From: Exiguobacterium sp. FSL W8-0210 | Lineage (GTDB): Bacteria; Bacillota; Bacilli; Exiguobacteriales; Exiguobacteriaceae | Direction of reading: 5' to 3' | DNA length: 64,000 bases | Assembly (NCBI RefSeq): GCF_038006045.1 | Contig: NZ_JBBOUK010000001.1 | Location: 279,001-343,000 of the forward strand | Part shown: one piece after another, positions 23,863-32,434 of the stretch | Position numbering within the stretch: the stretch's first letter is position 1 | Layout of the letters: every line of letters starts with the position of its first letter | The notes under the pieces: generated by a model | The model's database searches: none | What the model was told of the DNA's origin: nothing | Seen by the model: the letters and a program-made list of their open reading frames with translations, nothing else | Translations under genes and position numbers: made by a program

Positions 23863-25197
23863 ATGAACAAGAAATGGATGGCGACAGGTATTCTCGGTAC
23901 AGTGCTTATGACGGGAGTTGCGGGCTATACATATGAATCGGCTCAGCCGGTCGAGGCAAAACAAAACACGAAACAAGCGAAGGTTAAAAATGTCATCTTC
24001 ATGATTCCGGATGGTTATTCGGCTGCCTATGCAACGAATTATCGCTGGTATCAAGGAGGCGAGGAGACGGAACTCGACGGTCATTTAAAAGGAATGATGC
24101 GGACGTATTCGGCAAACACGAAAGTGACCGATTCAGCAGCTGCCGGAACGGCGATGGCAACAGGAACAAAAACAAACAACGGAACAATCGGTATGGATCC
24201 AAGTGGAAAAGAAGTAGCGTCTATTCTTGATCGGGCGGATCAAGCAGGCAAAGCAACAGGACTTGTCTCGACATCAGCCATCACCCATGCGACACCAGCT
24301 GTTTTTGCATCGCACGTCGCAACACGTGCGAATGAAGCGGACATCGCGAAACAATATATGGATGAAATGAAAGTCGACGTCTTACTTGGTGGCGGTCAGA
24401 AGTTCTTTTTTGATCAAAAGAATGGTGGCGTTCAAGAGGCTGGTAATCTAGTGAAGAAAGCAGAACGAGCAGGATACCAGTATGCGGATTCACTCGAAAG
24501 TCTGAATGAGACGGATGGTCGTAAAGTTCTTGGATTGTTTGCAGAAGAAGGAATGGCACCAGAACTGGACCGGGAAAACACGAATCAACCGAGTCTTGCG
24601 ACGATGACGTCGAAAGCCCTGCAAACATTGAAGAAAGACCGCGATGGCTTCTTCTTGATGGTAGAAGGAAGTCAGATCGACTGGGCGGGTCATGCGCATG
24701 ATGCTGCTTGGGCGATGAAGGATGCAGAAGCGTTCCACCAGGCAGTCGAAAAAGTGCTTCGTTTTGCAGCAAAAGATAAACACACATTGGTCGTCGTCGC
24801 CGGTGACCATGATACAGGTGGTATGTCCGTCGGTGGATACGATGAGTACGTAGCGAAACCAGAAGTCTTGAAAAACGTCAAGGCGACGGGGAATGAGATG
24901 GTTCGTCAGTTCAACGACGACTTATCGAACATCGCCTCTGTCGTCAAACGAGAAACGACGTTTGATTTGACGGCTGAAGAAATTCAGACGTTGCAAAAAG
25001 TAGATGCGAAGAAACGCGTCATGACATTGAATGAGATGATCAGTAAACGAGCGTATGTCGGCTGGACGACTGCCGTGCATACAGGTGTTGACGTTCCGCT
25101 CTACGCGTACGGTCCACAAAGCGAACAGTTCAGTGGGTTGCATGAAAATACGGACATCCCTGGTCTGATGGCCAATGCAATGAAATTAAAAAAATGA
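23863..25197 (+). CDS. phoA: Secreted alkaline phosphatase (PhoA family)
   Basis: A 444-residue exported phosphomonoesterase that frees phosphate from organic esters outside the cell. A Sec signal peptide (MNKKWMATGILG..., likely cut after VEA near residue 32) leads into the mature enzyme. The nucleophile Ser is in VTDSAAAGTAMATG; the metal ligands appear in MIPDG, EGSQIDWAGHAHD, AGDHDTGG and AVHTG, as in E. coli-type alkaline phosphatases. Start at ATG 23863 behind GGGAGGAAACAC. Direct repeats like a Pho box upstream suggest induction by phosphate starvation. A strong terminator follows. Confidence 0.95.
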   Translation: MNKKWMATGILGTVLMTGVAGYTYESAQPVEAKQNTKQAKVKNVIFMIPDGYSAAYATNYRWYQGGEETELDGHLKGMMRTYSANTKVTDSAAAGTAMATGTKTNNGTIGMDPSGKEVASILDRADQAGKATGLVSTSAITHATPAVFASHVATRANEADIAKQYMDEMKVDVLLGGGQKFFFDQKNGGVQEAGNLVKKAERAGYQYADSLESLNETDGRKVLGLFAEEGMAPELDRENTNQPSLATMTSKALQTLKKDRDGFFLMVEGSQIDWAGHAHDAAWAMKDAEAFHQAVEKVLRFAAKDKHTLVVVAGDHDTGGMSVGGYDEYVAKPEVLKNVKATGNEMVRQFNDDLSNIASVVKRETTFDLTAEEIQTLQKVDAKKRVMTLNEMISKRAYVGWTTAVHTGVDVPLYAYGPQSEQFSGLHENTDIPGLMANAMKLKK

Positions 25198-25213
25198 CGT
25201 ATTGGACGTGATT

Positions 25214-25252
25214 AAATCAAGCGGTGGATGATCCACCGCTTGATTTTTTTTT
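25214..25252 (+). terminator. Terminator after the alkaline phosphatase gene
   Basis: AAATCAAGCGGTGGAT pairs with ATCCACCGCTTGATTT and is followed by a run of T. Confidence 0.9.
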
Positions 25253-25299
25253 GAGTACGTATCTGCTTGTGTGACGCAGTAAAAACTAAATGAAAAAAA

Positions 25300-25317
25300 T
25301 GAATGAATAGCCATTCA
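25300..25317 (+). promoter_or_regulatory. FadR-type (TetR family) operator of fadF
   Basis: TGAATGAATAGCCATTCA fits the Bacillus FadR consensus TGAATGANTANTCATTCA at all but one position. It overlaps the -35 region of a promoter whose -10 hexamer is TATACT at 25326-25331. Fatty-acyl-CoA would release FadR and open the gene. Confidence 0.75.
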
Positions 25318-25375
25318 TTATATGCTATACTCATTTCAACACAACTGCTTTAGGGGGAAAGGGGTTTGTTCGAAC

Positions 25376-27511
25376 ATGAATACGTTTTTACTCATCAACT
25401 GGATTGCCTTCCTACTCGTCATCGGCTATGCGGGCTATCTGTTCACGTCACTCGTCAAAAGTCGTTATGCCGCTATTAAACGGGGGAAAAAGGCGGAATG
25501 GACACTGACGAACAAAGAACGACTGGACGCAGTCTTAGTCAACGTCTTCGGTCAAAAGAAATTATTAAAAGATAAGAAAAGTGGCGCTATCCACGTTATG
25601 ATGTTCTACGGCTTCTTACTCGTTCAATTCGGAGCGATCGATTTTATCTGGAAAGGACTCGCCGTCGGTCAGCGTTTTCCGCATGTCCCACTCGGTCCGC
25701 TTTATCCGATTTTTACATTCTTCCAAGAAATCGTCATGCTCGTTATCTTGATTGCTGTCGTTTGGGGATTTTATCGCCGGTACGTTGAGAAACTCGTCCG
25801 CTTGAAGCGGAATTTCATGGCAGGTCTTGCGTTGATCTTCATCGGTGGTTTGATGGTCGCCGTCCTGTTCGGAAACGGCTTCTTCCTTGTCTATGAGAAT
25901 CATTCGACGCTCGGTGAACCGGTTGCTTCAAGCATCGCGTTCTTATTCAGTTGGGTGCCGGAATCGGTTGCGTTTGGATTATTCGTTTTCTTCTGGTGGG
26001 CACACTTACTGTTCTTACTTAGCTTCATGGTTTACATCCCGCAAGGTAAACATGCACACTTGATTGCCGGTACAGCAAACGTCTGGCTCGGTCGAACGTC
26101 GAAAGTCGGGCGTTTGGCACCGATTGATCTATCGGTCATGGAAGAGGCAGAAGACGACGAAGCGGAATTTAGCTTCGGGGTCAACCGAATCGAAGATTTC
26201 AATCAGAAACAGCTCGTTGATCTATATGCCTGCGTCGAGTGTGGACGCTGTACGAACATGTGCCCAGCGAGTGGAACGGGGAAGATGTTGTCTCCGATGG
26301 ATTTGATCGTTAAATTACGGGACCATCTCAACATGAAAACGGCAGCCATCACACAGCGCTCGCCATGGGCACCTGCCTTTGCGTTCGAAGGATCGCAAGG
26401 AAATCAAATCGCTTCACTCGCAGCAGCCGGACAGATGGATATCGTTCCAGATTCATTGATTGGGAACGTCATTACAGAAGAAGAGATCTGGGCGTGTACG
26501 ACGTGTCGGAACTGTGAAGATCAGTGTCCGGTCATGAACGAACATGTCGATAAGATCATCGACCTCCGTCGTCATCTCGTCATGATGGAAGGCAAGATGG
26601 ATCCGGAGATGCAACGGACGATGGCAAACATCGAACGTCAAGGTAATCCATGGGGGATGAACCGGAAAGAACGCGAAAACTGGCGGAAAAACCGTGATGA
26701 ACTCGTCGTTCCGACAGCAAAGGAGAAGAAAAAAGCGGGCGAAGACTTCGAGTACCTGTTCTGGGTTGGTGCGATGGGATCGTACGATAACCGAAGTCAA
26801 AAAATCGCGATGGCGTTTGCGCGTATTCTAAACGAGGCAGACATCTCGTTTGCGATTCTAGGAAACGATGAGAAAAACTCAGGAGATACACCGCGCCGGA
26901 TCGGGAACGAAGTTTTGTTCCAGGAACTCGCGGAAGCAAACATTAAATCATTTGAGAAATACGGCGTCAAAAAGATCGTCACGATTGATCCGCATGCCTA
27001 CAATACATTTAAAAACGAGTATCCCGACTTCGGACTGAGTCCGGACGTTGAAGTCTATCACCATACCGAATTGCTCGCACGACTGATTGACGAAAAACGG
27101 ATCACACCGCTCCATGAAGTCAAGGAGCGTGTCGTCTATCACGATTCGTGTTATCTTGGTCGTTACAATGATATTTACGACGCACCACGTTATATTCTCG
27201 AGAAGATTCCAGGCATCACGCTCGTCGAGACGGAACGCAACCGGGAAAAAGGGATGTGTTGCGGTGCTGGTGGCGGCATGATGTGGCAAGAAGAAAAAGT
27301 CGGCGCACGCGTCAACGTCGCACGGACGGAACAATTGTTGACGGTCCAACCGTCTGTCATTGGGTCAGCATGTCCGTACTGTCTGACGATGCTCAGTGAC
27401 GGCACGAAGGCGAAGGAAGTCGACGAGGCGGTTGCTACGTACGATGTCGTTGAATTACTAGAACGCTCAATCGTCGGTATACCAGTCGAAGAACCTGTCG
27501 TAACCGTATGA
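25376..27511 (+). CDS. fadF: Membrane iron-sulfur oxidoreductase of fatty acid beta-oxidation (FadF)
   Basis: A roughly 711-residue protein. The N-terminal third has about six membrane helices like a nitrate reductase gamma subunit. Next come two [4Fe-4S] motifs, CVECGRCTNMCPASG and CTTCRNCEDQCPV, then two CCG-type cysteine domains (DSCYLGRYND ... CCGAGGGMMW, and GSACPYCLTML). This matches Bacillus FadF/YwjF, thought to pass electrons from acyl-CoA dehydrogenase (via electron-transfer flavoprotein) to quinone. The ATG at 25376 was chosen after GGGG with a long spacer; an earlier in-frame ATG at 25322 falls inside the promoter. The FadR-type operator upstream supports the call. No acdA follows it here. 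Confidence 0.92.
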   Translation: MNTFLLINWIAFLLVIGYAGYLFTSLVKSRYAAIKRGKKAEWTLTNKERLDAVLVNVFGQKKLLKDKKSGAIHVMMFYGFLLVQFGAIDFIWKGLAVGQRFPHVPLGPLYPIFTFFQEIVMLVILIAVVWGFYRRYVEKLVRLKRNFMAGLALIFIGGLMVAVLFGNGFFLVYENHSTLGEPVASSIAFLFSWVPESVAFGLFVFFWWAHLLFLLSFMVYIPQGKHAHLIAGTANVWLGRTSKVGRLAPIDLSVMEEAEDDEAEFSFGVNRIEDFNQKQLVDLYACVECGRCTNMCPASGTGKMLSPMDLIVKLRDHLNMKTAAITQRSPWAPAFAFEGSQGNQIASLAAAGQMDIVPDSLIGNVITEEEIWACTTCRNCEDQCPVMNEHVDKIIDLRRHLVMMEGKMDPEMQRTMANIERQGNPWGMNRKERENWRKNRDELVVPTAKEKKKAGEDFEYLFWVGAMGSYDNRSQKIAMAFARILNEADISFAILGNDEKNSGDTPRRIGNEVLFQELAEANIKSFEKYGVKKIVTIDPHAYNTFKNEYPDFGLSPDVEVYHHTELLARLIDEKRITPLHEVKERVVYHDSCYLGRYNDIYDAPRYILEKIPGITLVETERNREKGMCCGAGGGMMWQEEKVGARVNVARTEQLLTVQPSVIGSACPYCLTMLSDGTKAKEVDEAVATYDVVELLERSIVGIPVEEPVVTV

Positions 27512-27525
27512 AAAAGTGGGATGAA

Positions 27526-27563
27526 ACGATTATTCTCGTGCGAGCGGGAGTAGTCGTTTTTTT
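27526..27563 (+). terminator. Terminator after fadF
   Basis: ACGATTATTCTCG pairs with CGGGAGTAGTCGT through several G-U pairs and is followed by TTTTTTT. Confidence 0.75.
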
Positions 27564-27646
27564 CTCTGAAAAAGCGCGACGTTTTACTGTATGGTTTTGA
27601 CATGATAAGATAAGAGAACTAGCTATAGAAAGGAGGTGAGAATCTT

Positions 27647-28035
27647 TTGGGAAGGCGTTACTTCGAATCGGTCAGGTCGCGGAGACCACCGGCTTATCAA
27701 AACGAACGATCGATTATTACACATCACTCGGTCTGTTAACACCAGAGCGTACCGCGTCTGGCTACCGTCTGTATGACGAATCGGTCATTCATCAAATCGA
27801 AAAGATTGAATATTTGAAGTCTCAACGACTTTCCCTGCAAGAGATTCTTGCTTCTTTTACGGAACGGGAACAAAAAACAGGGGAGACGATTTATCAGGAA
27901 GTGAAACAACTTCAGGCGACGGTTGAAGGACTCGAGCAGCGTTTGTTGTATTCGACGGACGTCGAAAAACAAGCGATCCGCTTAGAACTGTCCCGACGTC
28001 TGACATTGATTGCTTCCTTGATTGCACAGCTTTAA
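27647..28035 (+). CDS. MerR-family regulator with an unresolved or frameshifted start
   Basis: The frame from 27652 to the stop at 28035 encodes a MerR protein: the winged-helix segment LRIGQVAETTGLSKRTIDYY, the wing ERTASGYRLYDES, then a long coiled-coil dimerisation helix. The C-terminus is short, with no metal Cys or obvious ligand pocket. A strong AAAGGAGGTGAGAATC precedes a TTG at 27647, but that TTG is one base out of frame with the domain; within frame there is no start codon. One extra G in the run at 27649-27651 would restore a TTG start. It is either a sequencing error or a real inactivating frameshift. The coordinates begin at the TTG that the ribosome site points to. Confidence 0.6.
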
Positions 28036-28044
28036 TACAAAACA

Positions 28045-28075
28045 ATGGAGGTGACCCCTGTTTAGGGGATTTTGG
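28045..28075 (+). promoter_or_regulatory. Ribosome-binding region with a hairpin between the Shine-Dalgarno and a TTG start
   Basis: GGAGG (28047-28051) lies 20 bases before the TTG start at 28072. In between, CCCCT (28055-28059) and AGGGG (28064-28068) form a small hairpin; folding it away leaves about six bases of spacer, the normal distance. The same stretch reads in frame as ATG GAG GTG ACC CCT GTT TAG, so an upstream ATG in the same frame ends at TAG. Confidence 0.55.
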
Positions 28076-29388
28076 ATACTATATTATTCATCAATTTATT
28101 TTTAGTGGTCTTGTTGATTGCGTTGACGGCGTTTTTCGTCGGATCGGAATTTGCTGTCGTTAAGGTTCGGATGTCGCGTTTGGATCAAATGATTCAAGAA
28201 GGGAACAAAAGTGCCGTCCTCGCGAAAAAGATCGCGGGCGATCTCGATTACTACTTGTCTGCCTGTCAGCTTGGTATCACGGTCACGGCACTTGGTCTTG
28301 GGGCACTTGGTGAACCAACCGTTGAAAAGATCTTGCATCCTGTCTTCGACGACTTCGGGATCTCTGCTGCTGTTTCGACACTCTTGTCGTTTGGTATCGC
28401 ATTCGTATCCGTAACGTTCTTACACGTCGTCATCGGTGAACTCGCTCCGAAGACGCTTGCGATTCAGTATGCAGAACGCATGACATTGTTGTTTGCCCGT
28501 CCACTTTATGTGTTCGGTAAAATCATGTACCCATTCATTTGGTTACTCAACGGTTCAGCGCGCTTATTCCTCGGTCTGTTCGGTGTCAAACCAGCAGGGC
28601 ACGAACAAGCCCACTCGGAAGATGAATTGAAAATCATCATGGCGCAAAGTTTCCAAAGTGGTGAAATCAACCAAACGGAACTTGCCCTCATGCAAAACGT
28701 CTTTGCGTTTGATGAGCACATCGTCAAAGATTTGATGGTGCCGCGGATGCGGATGGAGACGATCTCGGAACGTTTGACGAAAGATGAACTGATGGAAATC
28801 TTCATGGATAATCCGTACACGCGTTACCCGGTCACAGAAGAAAACGATAAGGACCGGATTCTCGGATACGTCAACGTCAAGGAAGTCTTGACGGATTATG
28901 CGAACGGCAATGAGCATCCGGTGACGCATTATATCAAGGATTTACCGGTTGTTTCGGAAGTGACGTCGCTTCAAGAGACACTTCGCAAGATGAAACGGAC
29001 CCGGACCCATCTCGTTCTCGTCGTCGATGAATACGGTGGAACGGCAGGTCTCGTCTCGATGGAAGACTTACTCGAAGAAATCGTCGGTGAAATCCGTGAT
29101 GAATTCGACGCAGATGAAGTCGAAGAAATCGAACAGGTCAAATCGGACGAGTTCCTACTCGACGGTACAGTCTTGCTCGCTGATTTGGAAGAACGTTTCA
29201 ATATTCGTTTTACGAATGTCGAAGATGTCGATACGATCGGTGGCTGGATTCAGATGCATAACATTGATCTTCAGCCAGGTGAGCATATCGATACACCAGA
29301 CTTCTCCGTCGAGGTGATGGAGATGGAGAACTATCAAATCAACCGCGTCAAGATTTGGTTGCATCCAGCTGAACAAGCAGAAGCATAA
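28072..29388 (+). CDS. CNNM/CorC-family membrane protein with CBS domains (hemolysin-like)
   Basis: A 438-residue protein with an N-terminal DUF21 (CNNM) membrane domain of about four helices (FFVGSEFAVVKVRMSR, GALGEPTVEK), two CBS domains (about residues 200-335) and a C-terminal CorC/HlyC transporter-associated domain. Members are linked to magnesium or cobalt efflux; the old name hemolysin is not reliable. A TTG start at 28072 gives an N-terminus aligned with Bacillus relatives. The ribosome site is set back behind a small hairpin. It follows the MerR gene by 36 bases, so MerR may control it, but this is only inferred from position. Confidence 0.88.
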   Translation: MDTILFINLFLVVLLIALTAFFVGSEFAVVKVRMSRLDQMIQEGNKSAVLAKKIAGDLDYYLSACQLGITVTALGLGALGEPTVEKILHPVFDDFGISAAVSTLLSFGIAFVSVTFLHVVIGELAPKTLAIQYAERMTLLFARPLYVFGKIMYPFIWLLNGSARLFLGLFGVKPAGHEQAHSEDELKIIMAQSFQSGEINQTELALMQNVFAFDEHIVKDLMVPRMRMETISERLTKDELMEIFMDNPYTRYPVTEENDKDRILGYVNVKEVLTDYANGNEHPVTHYIKDLPVVSEVTSLQETLRKMKRTRTHLVLVVDEYGGTAGLVSMEDLLEEIVGEIRDEFDADEVEEIEQVKSDEFLLDGTVLLADLEERFNIRFTNVEDVDTIGGWIQMHNIDLQPGEHIDTPDFSVEVMEMENYQINRVKIWLHPAEQAEA

Positions 29389-29391
29389 GAT

Positions 29392-29423
29392 GGTCGGTTC
29401 CTCATGGAGGAGCCGGCTTTTTT
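29392..29423 (+). terminator. Terminator after the CNNM gene
   Basis: GTCGGTTCCTC pairs with GAGGAGCCGGC around ATG and is followed by six T. Confidence 0.85.
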
Positions 29424-29566
29424 ATATCACATCAGTCAAAAAATCAAGAATAGACGGATTGTGCGAACTTTCGGTAGTCGTGATAGGAGAATGCAGAGAG
29501 GAGCGGGAATGTAATCTAATACGACTTTATTGTTGATTCGCGTCCTATGAAACGAGGAGGTATTCC

Positions 29567-31243
29567 GTGCTCGAGCAGATCCCATTCTTACTGAGTCGTT
29601 TAGGTATGTTAGCACTGTTAGCCTTTTTATTGTCCCAGTGGCGCATTTCCCGATACATATTCAAGATGGACCGCGGAATGAATCTTCCACTGCTCTTTGC
29701 ATTCGTGTCATCCGGTATTTTGATGAACTACGCAGGAATTGAACTTTCGCAAGATACGACGATTGATCCGTTACTCGGATTAGCTGTCGAAAAGGATGCC
29801 TTGTTGCTCGATACCCGACTCGCTGTCATCGTGACGAGCGGATTGATTGGTGGACCAGTGATCGGCGGCATCACGGGATGTTTGGTTGGTTTACACCGCT
29901 ACGTACTCGGTTCGTTAGGGGCAGAAGCCGGTTGGATCATCGCCATGCTCGCTGGACTTGCGAGCGGCTGGTATCGAAAACGCTGGCGCTTGCATGATGG
30001 TTATGCGCTCGTTCCACCAATCGGTATCGTATTGACGGCATTATTGTTCGAAAGTGGGATTACATTATTACTTGCCCCTGATACAGCGGAGGCACTGGAT
30101 TTGATGAGTCGTGCCGCTTTTCCGTTACTGTTCGCAAACATATGTGGGGTCGTACTGTTCATCATGATCTTACGGACACAACTTCGACTCGAAGGAGCAC
30201 TCTTCGTCCGCCAGACCGAGCGATCCGATCGTCTACTGCAAGCATTACAACCCTTACGAAAGCAGGGATTGACTTCGGAAGTCGCACGGCAGATTGGAGC
30301 GACGTTATTGAAGGAGACAAAGATGCAACGGATCGTCGTGCTCGGGGCGACAGAGGTCGTCATCGATATGACGGACCAGCAACCAGCAGTCTGTGGCGAG
30401 CAACCGAGACGTGAGGAACAACGATGGATCGAAGCAGAAGAACCCGTCCGACAGGAAGACGAGCAGACGGGACAAATTCTCAGTTTTCATCCGATGCGCA
30501 TTAACGGTCAAAAGGCAGGTGTCATCTGTTACTTTTCGAAAGACTTATTTGACGACACTGTCGAGCGGATGACGGAACAACTCGTCCGTTTATTAGCACG
30601 AGAGCTGCACATGCACCGAGAAGATCAGTTGCTCCGGTTAAACGGAAGAAAGATGAAACCGATGTTACACGTCAGCTATCTGAAAGGGATCATCGAAGAA
30701 ATCCAGCGGACAGCTGATCCGGGAACTCCTGTGAAACATCAACTGAATGCGCTGCTTCAACTGTTGACGACAGCGACGCGGCATGATGAACATCCACTAC
30801 GCGAGGAACTGGCGACCTTGAAGGCCTATTTATCACTAGAAGGAACACGACGTCGCCCGAATCAACTGACCTCCGCTGATATCACGGTTGATCTTGATAT
30901 CGAGACCGCTGTTGAAGAATACTTCGTCTTTCCATTCCTTGTGACACAGCTCGTCGATAATGCACTACGTCATGCATTCGTAAAGGCAGGACGACATCAC
31001 CGGATTGATGTCCGTGCCTTCAAGACGACGACAGACTGGGTCATCGAAGTTACGGATAATGGGCAAGGTGTACCGCCTGCTGTGATGCAACAACTGAATC
31101 AAAAGGAAGCGGGTGATTCGAACCTGTTTCTGATTCGACGCGCATTAGACGTGACATACGGTCCGACTGCAACATTACACGTCCACTCGATCATCCATCA
31201 AGGGACTCGGATCGAAGTGCGATTACCACTTCCGTCTCTGTAA
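29567..31243 (+). CDS. Orphan LytS-like sensor histidine kinase with divergent catalytic motifs
   Basis: A 558-residue membrane protein. The N-terminal roughly 200 residues form a 5TMR-LYT sensor (five to six helices, including GPVIGGITGCLVGLHRYVLG). A GAF-like region follows (about 215-335), then a LytS-type kinase region. The phosphoacceptor box, normally NPHFLFN, here reads MLHVSYL: the His is kept but the neighbours differ. The N box (LVDNALRHAF) and G1 box (VTDNGQGVPP) are good, whereas the usual GxGLxN box reads GDSNLFLIRR. No LytTR regulator lies beside it. A GTG start at 29567 follows GAGGAGGTATTCC. Kinase activity is therefore uncertain. Confidence 0.85.
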   Translation: MLEQIPFLLSRLGMLALLAFLLSQWRISRYIFKMDRGMNLPLLFAFVSSGILMNYAGIELSQDTTIDPLLGLAVEKDALLLDTRLAVIVTSGLIGGPVIGGITGCLVGLHRYVLGSLGAEAGWIIAMLAGLASGWYRKRWRLHDGYALVPPIGIVLTALLFESGITLLLAPDTAEALDLMSRAAFPLLFANICGVVLFIMILRTQLRLEGALFVRQTERSDRLLQALQPLRKQGLTSEVARQIGATLLKETKMQRIVVLGATEVVIDMTDQQPAVCGEQPRREEQRWIEAEEPVRQEDEQTGQILSFHPMRINGQKAGVICYFSKDLFDDTVERMTEQLVRLLARELHMHREDQLLRLNGRKMKPMLHVSYLKGIIEEIQRTADPGTPVKHQLNALLQLLTTATRHDEHPLREELATLKAYLSLEGTRRRPNQLTSADITVDLDIETAVEEYFVFPFLVTQLVDNALRHAFVKAGRHHRIDVRAFKTTTDWVIEVTDNGQGVPPAVMQQLNQKEAGDSNLFLIRRALDVTYGPTATLHVHSIIHQGTRIEVRLPLPSL

Positions 31244-31277
31244 CAACAATGGTCTTTTGCCATTGTTGTTTTTTTGT
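31242..31277 (+). terminator. Terminator after the LytS-like gene
   Basis: AACAACAATGG pairs with CCATTGTTGTT around TCTTTTG and is followed by six T. Confidence 0.9.
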
Positions 31278-31332
31278 CTCGTTCCGAGGGTAAATACGAA
31301 AACAGGAAAATGTATCGTACAGGAGGAAGCAA

Positions 31333-32364
31333 ATGATGATTACGACAACAGAAGTAGGGCAACTAGGAGATCAGTCCTTGCTACGATTCACGTTACAGAA
31401 TGTGCATGGGCATAGTATCGATATCTTGAACCGAGGCGCAAAAATTCTTGCCATCCGGGTTCCGGATCAACATGGAATGATCGAAAATGTCGTACTCGCG
31501 TTTGACGACCTATCAGAATACCAAGATGATCCGCATCACTTAGGCGCCACGATCGGACGCGTCGGCGGACGAATTGCGAATGGTGCGTTTGCGCTAGAAG
31601 GAATGACGTATGTACTCGAACAAAATGAGGGTGAACATCACCTCCATGGAGGAAGCGAAAATTGGGCGAACCGAATGTTCACGCACGAAATCAACGACGA
31701 CAAACTTGTTCTACGTTTAGATAGTCCGAGTGGGGAGAACGGCTATCCGGGGCACTTGTCGTTCACGCTGACGTTCGAATGGACGGACGAGAACGTCCTG
31801 CATATCCATTATGAAGCGGAGACGACAGCTTCGACACCATTCAGTCCGACGAATCATACGTACTTTAACTTGACGGGTGAGGCGAAGACGACGATTGAAC
31901 AGCATCTGTTACGAATGGATGCACCTTTTTATGTTCCGTTGACGAAAGATGCGGTACCGACCGGTGATATTCTCCCGGTGACAGACACCGTCTTTGATTT
32001 TCTCGATACCCGTCCCCTGCATGAAGTGACACATGCATCAGATGAACAACTCCGTCAAGCAGGTAGTGGGGTTGATCATCCCTTCCTGCTTAGAGAGGGT
32101 GGAGAAATCGTTCTCGATGAACCAATCAGCGGGCGGCGATTGCGCGTCGTGACGGATCAACCGGGAGTCGTCGTCTACACCGCTAATCATTTGTCGGGCG
32201 AGTTTACGATTTGTGGAAGACGAGCAACCCCATACCTCGGAATCTGTTTTGAGACACAAGGATTACCGGATGCGATCAACCAACCGAATTTTCCTTCCGT
32301 CGTCTTGCATGCCGATGAGCACTATCATAAGCGTACATCGTTTCATTTTCAGATGATGTCATGA
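31333..32364 (+). CDS. galM: Galactose mutarotase (aldose 1-epimerase)
   Basis: A 343-residue beta-sandwich enzyme that interconverts alpha and beta anomers of galactose or glucose before the Leloir pathway. The start ATG at 31333 follows CAGGAGGAAGCAA. The motifs are the substrate-binding GATIGRVGGRI strand, NEGEHHLHGG, the catalytic His in SPTNHTYFNL and the general base Glu in LGICFETQGLPDAIN. It is not beside other gal genes, so it is probably a housekeeping copy. Alternative substrates among aldoses are possible. Confidence 0.93.
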   Translation: MMITTTEVGQLGDQSLLRFTLQNVHGHSIDILNRGAKILAIRVPDQHGMIENVVLAFDDLSEYQDDPHHLGATIGRVGGRIANGAFALEGMTYVLEQNEGEHHLHGGSENWANRMFTHEINDDKLVLRLDSPSGENGYPGHLSFTLTFEWTDENVLHIHYEAETTASTPFSPTNHTYFNLTGEAKTTIEQHLLRMDAPFYVPLTKDAVPTGDILPVTDTVFDFLDTRPLHEVTHASDEQLRQAGSGVDHPFLLREGGEIVLDEPISGRRLRVVTDQPGVVVYTANHLSGEFTICGRRATPYLGICFETQGLPDAINQPNFPSVVLHADEHYHKRTSFHFQMMS

Positions 32365-32434
32365 CGTTTCTTGCGATTTCCACTTCTGTATATGGTAGGA
32401 TAAAGCGAGAAGAATCTAACGGAGGCTAAGGAAA

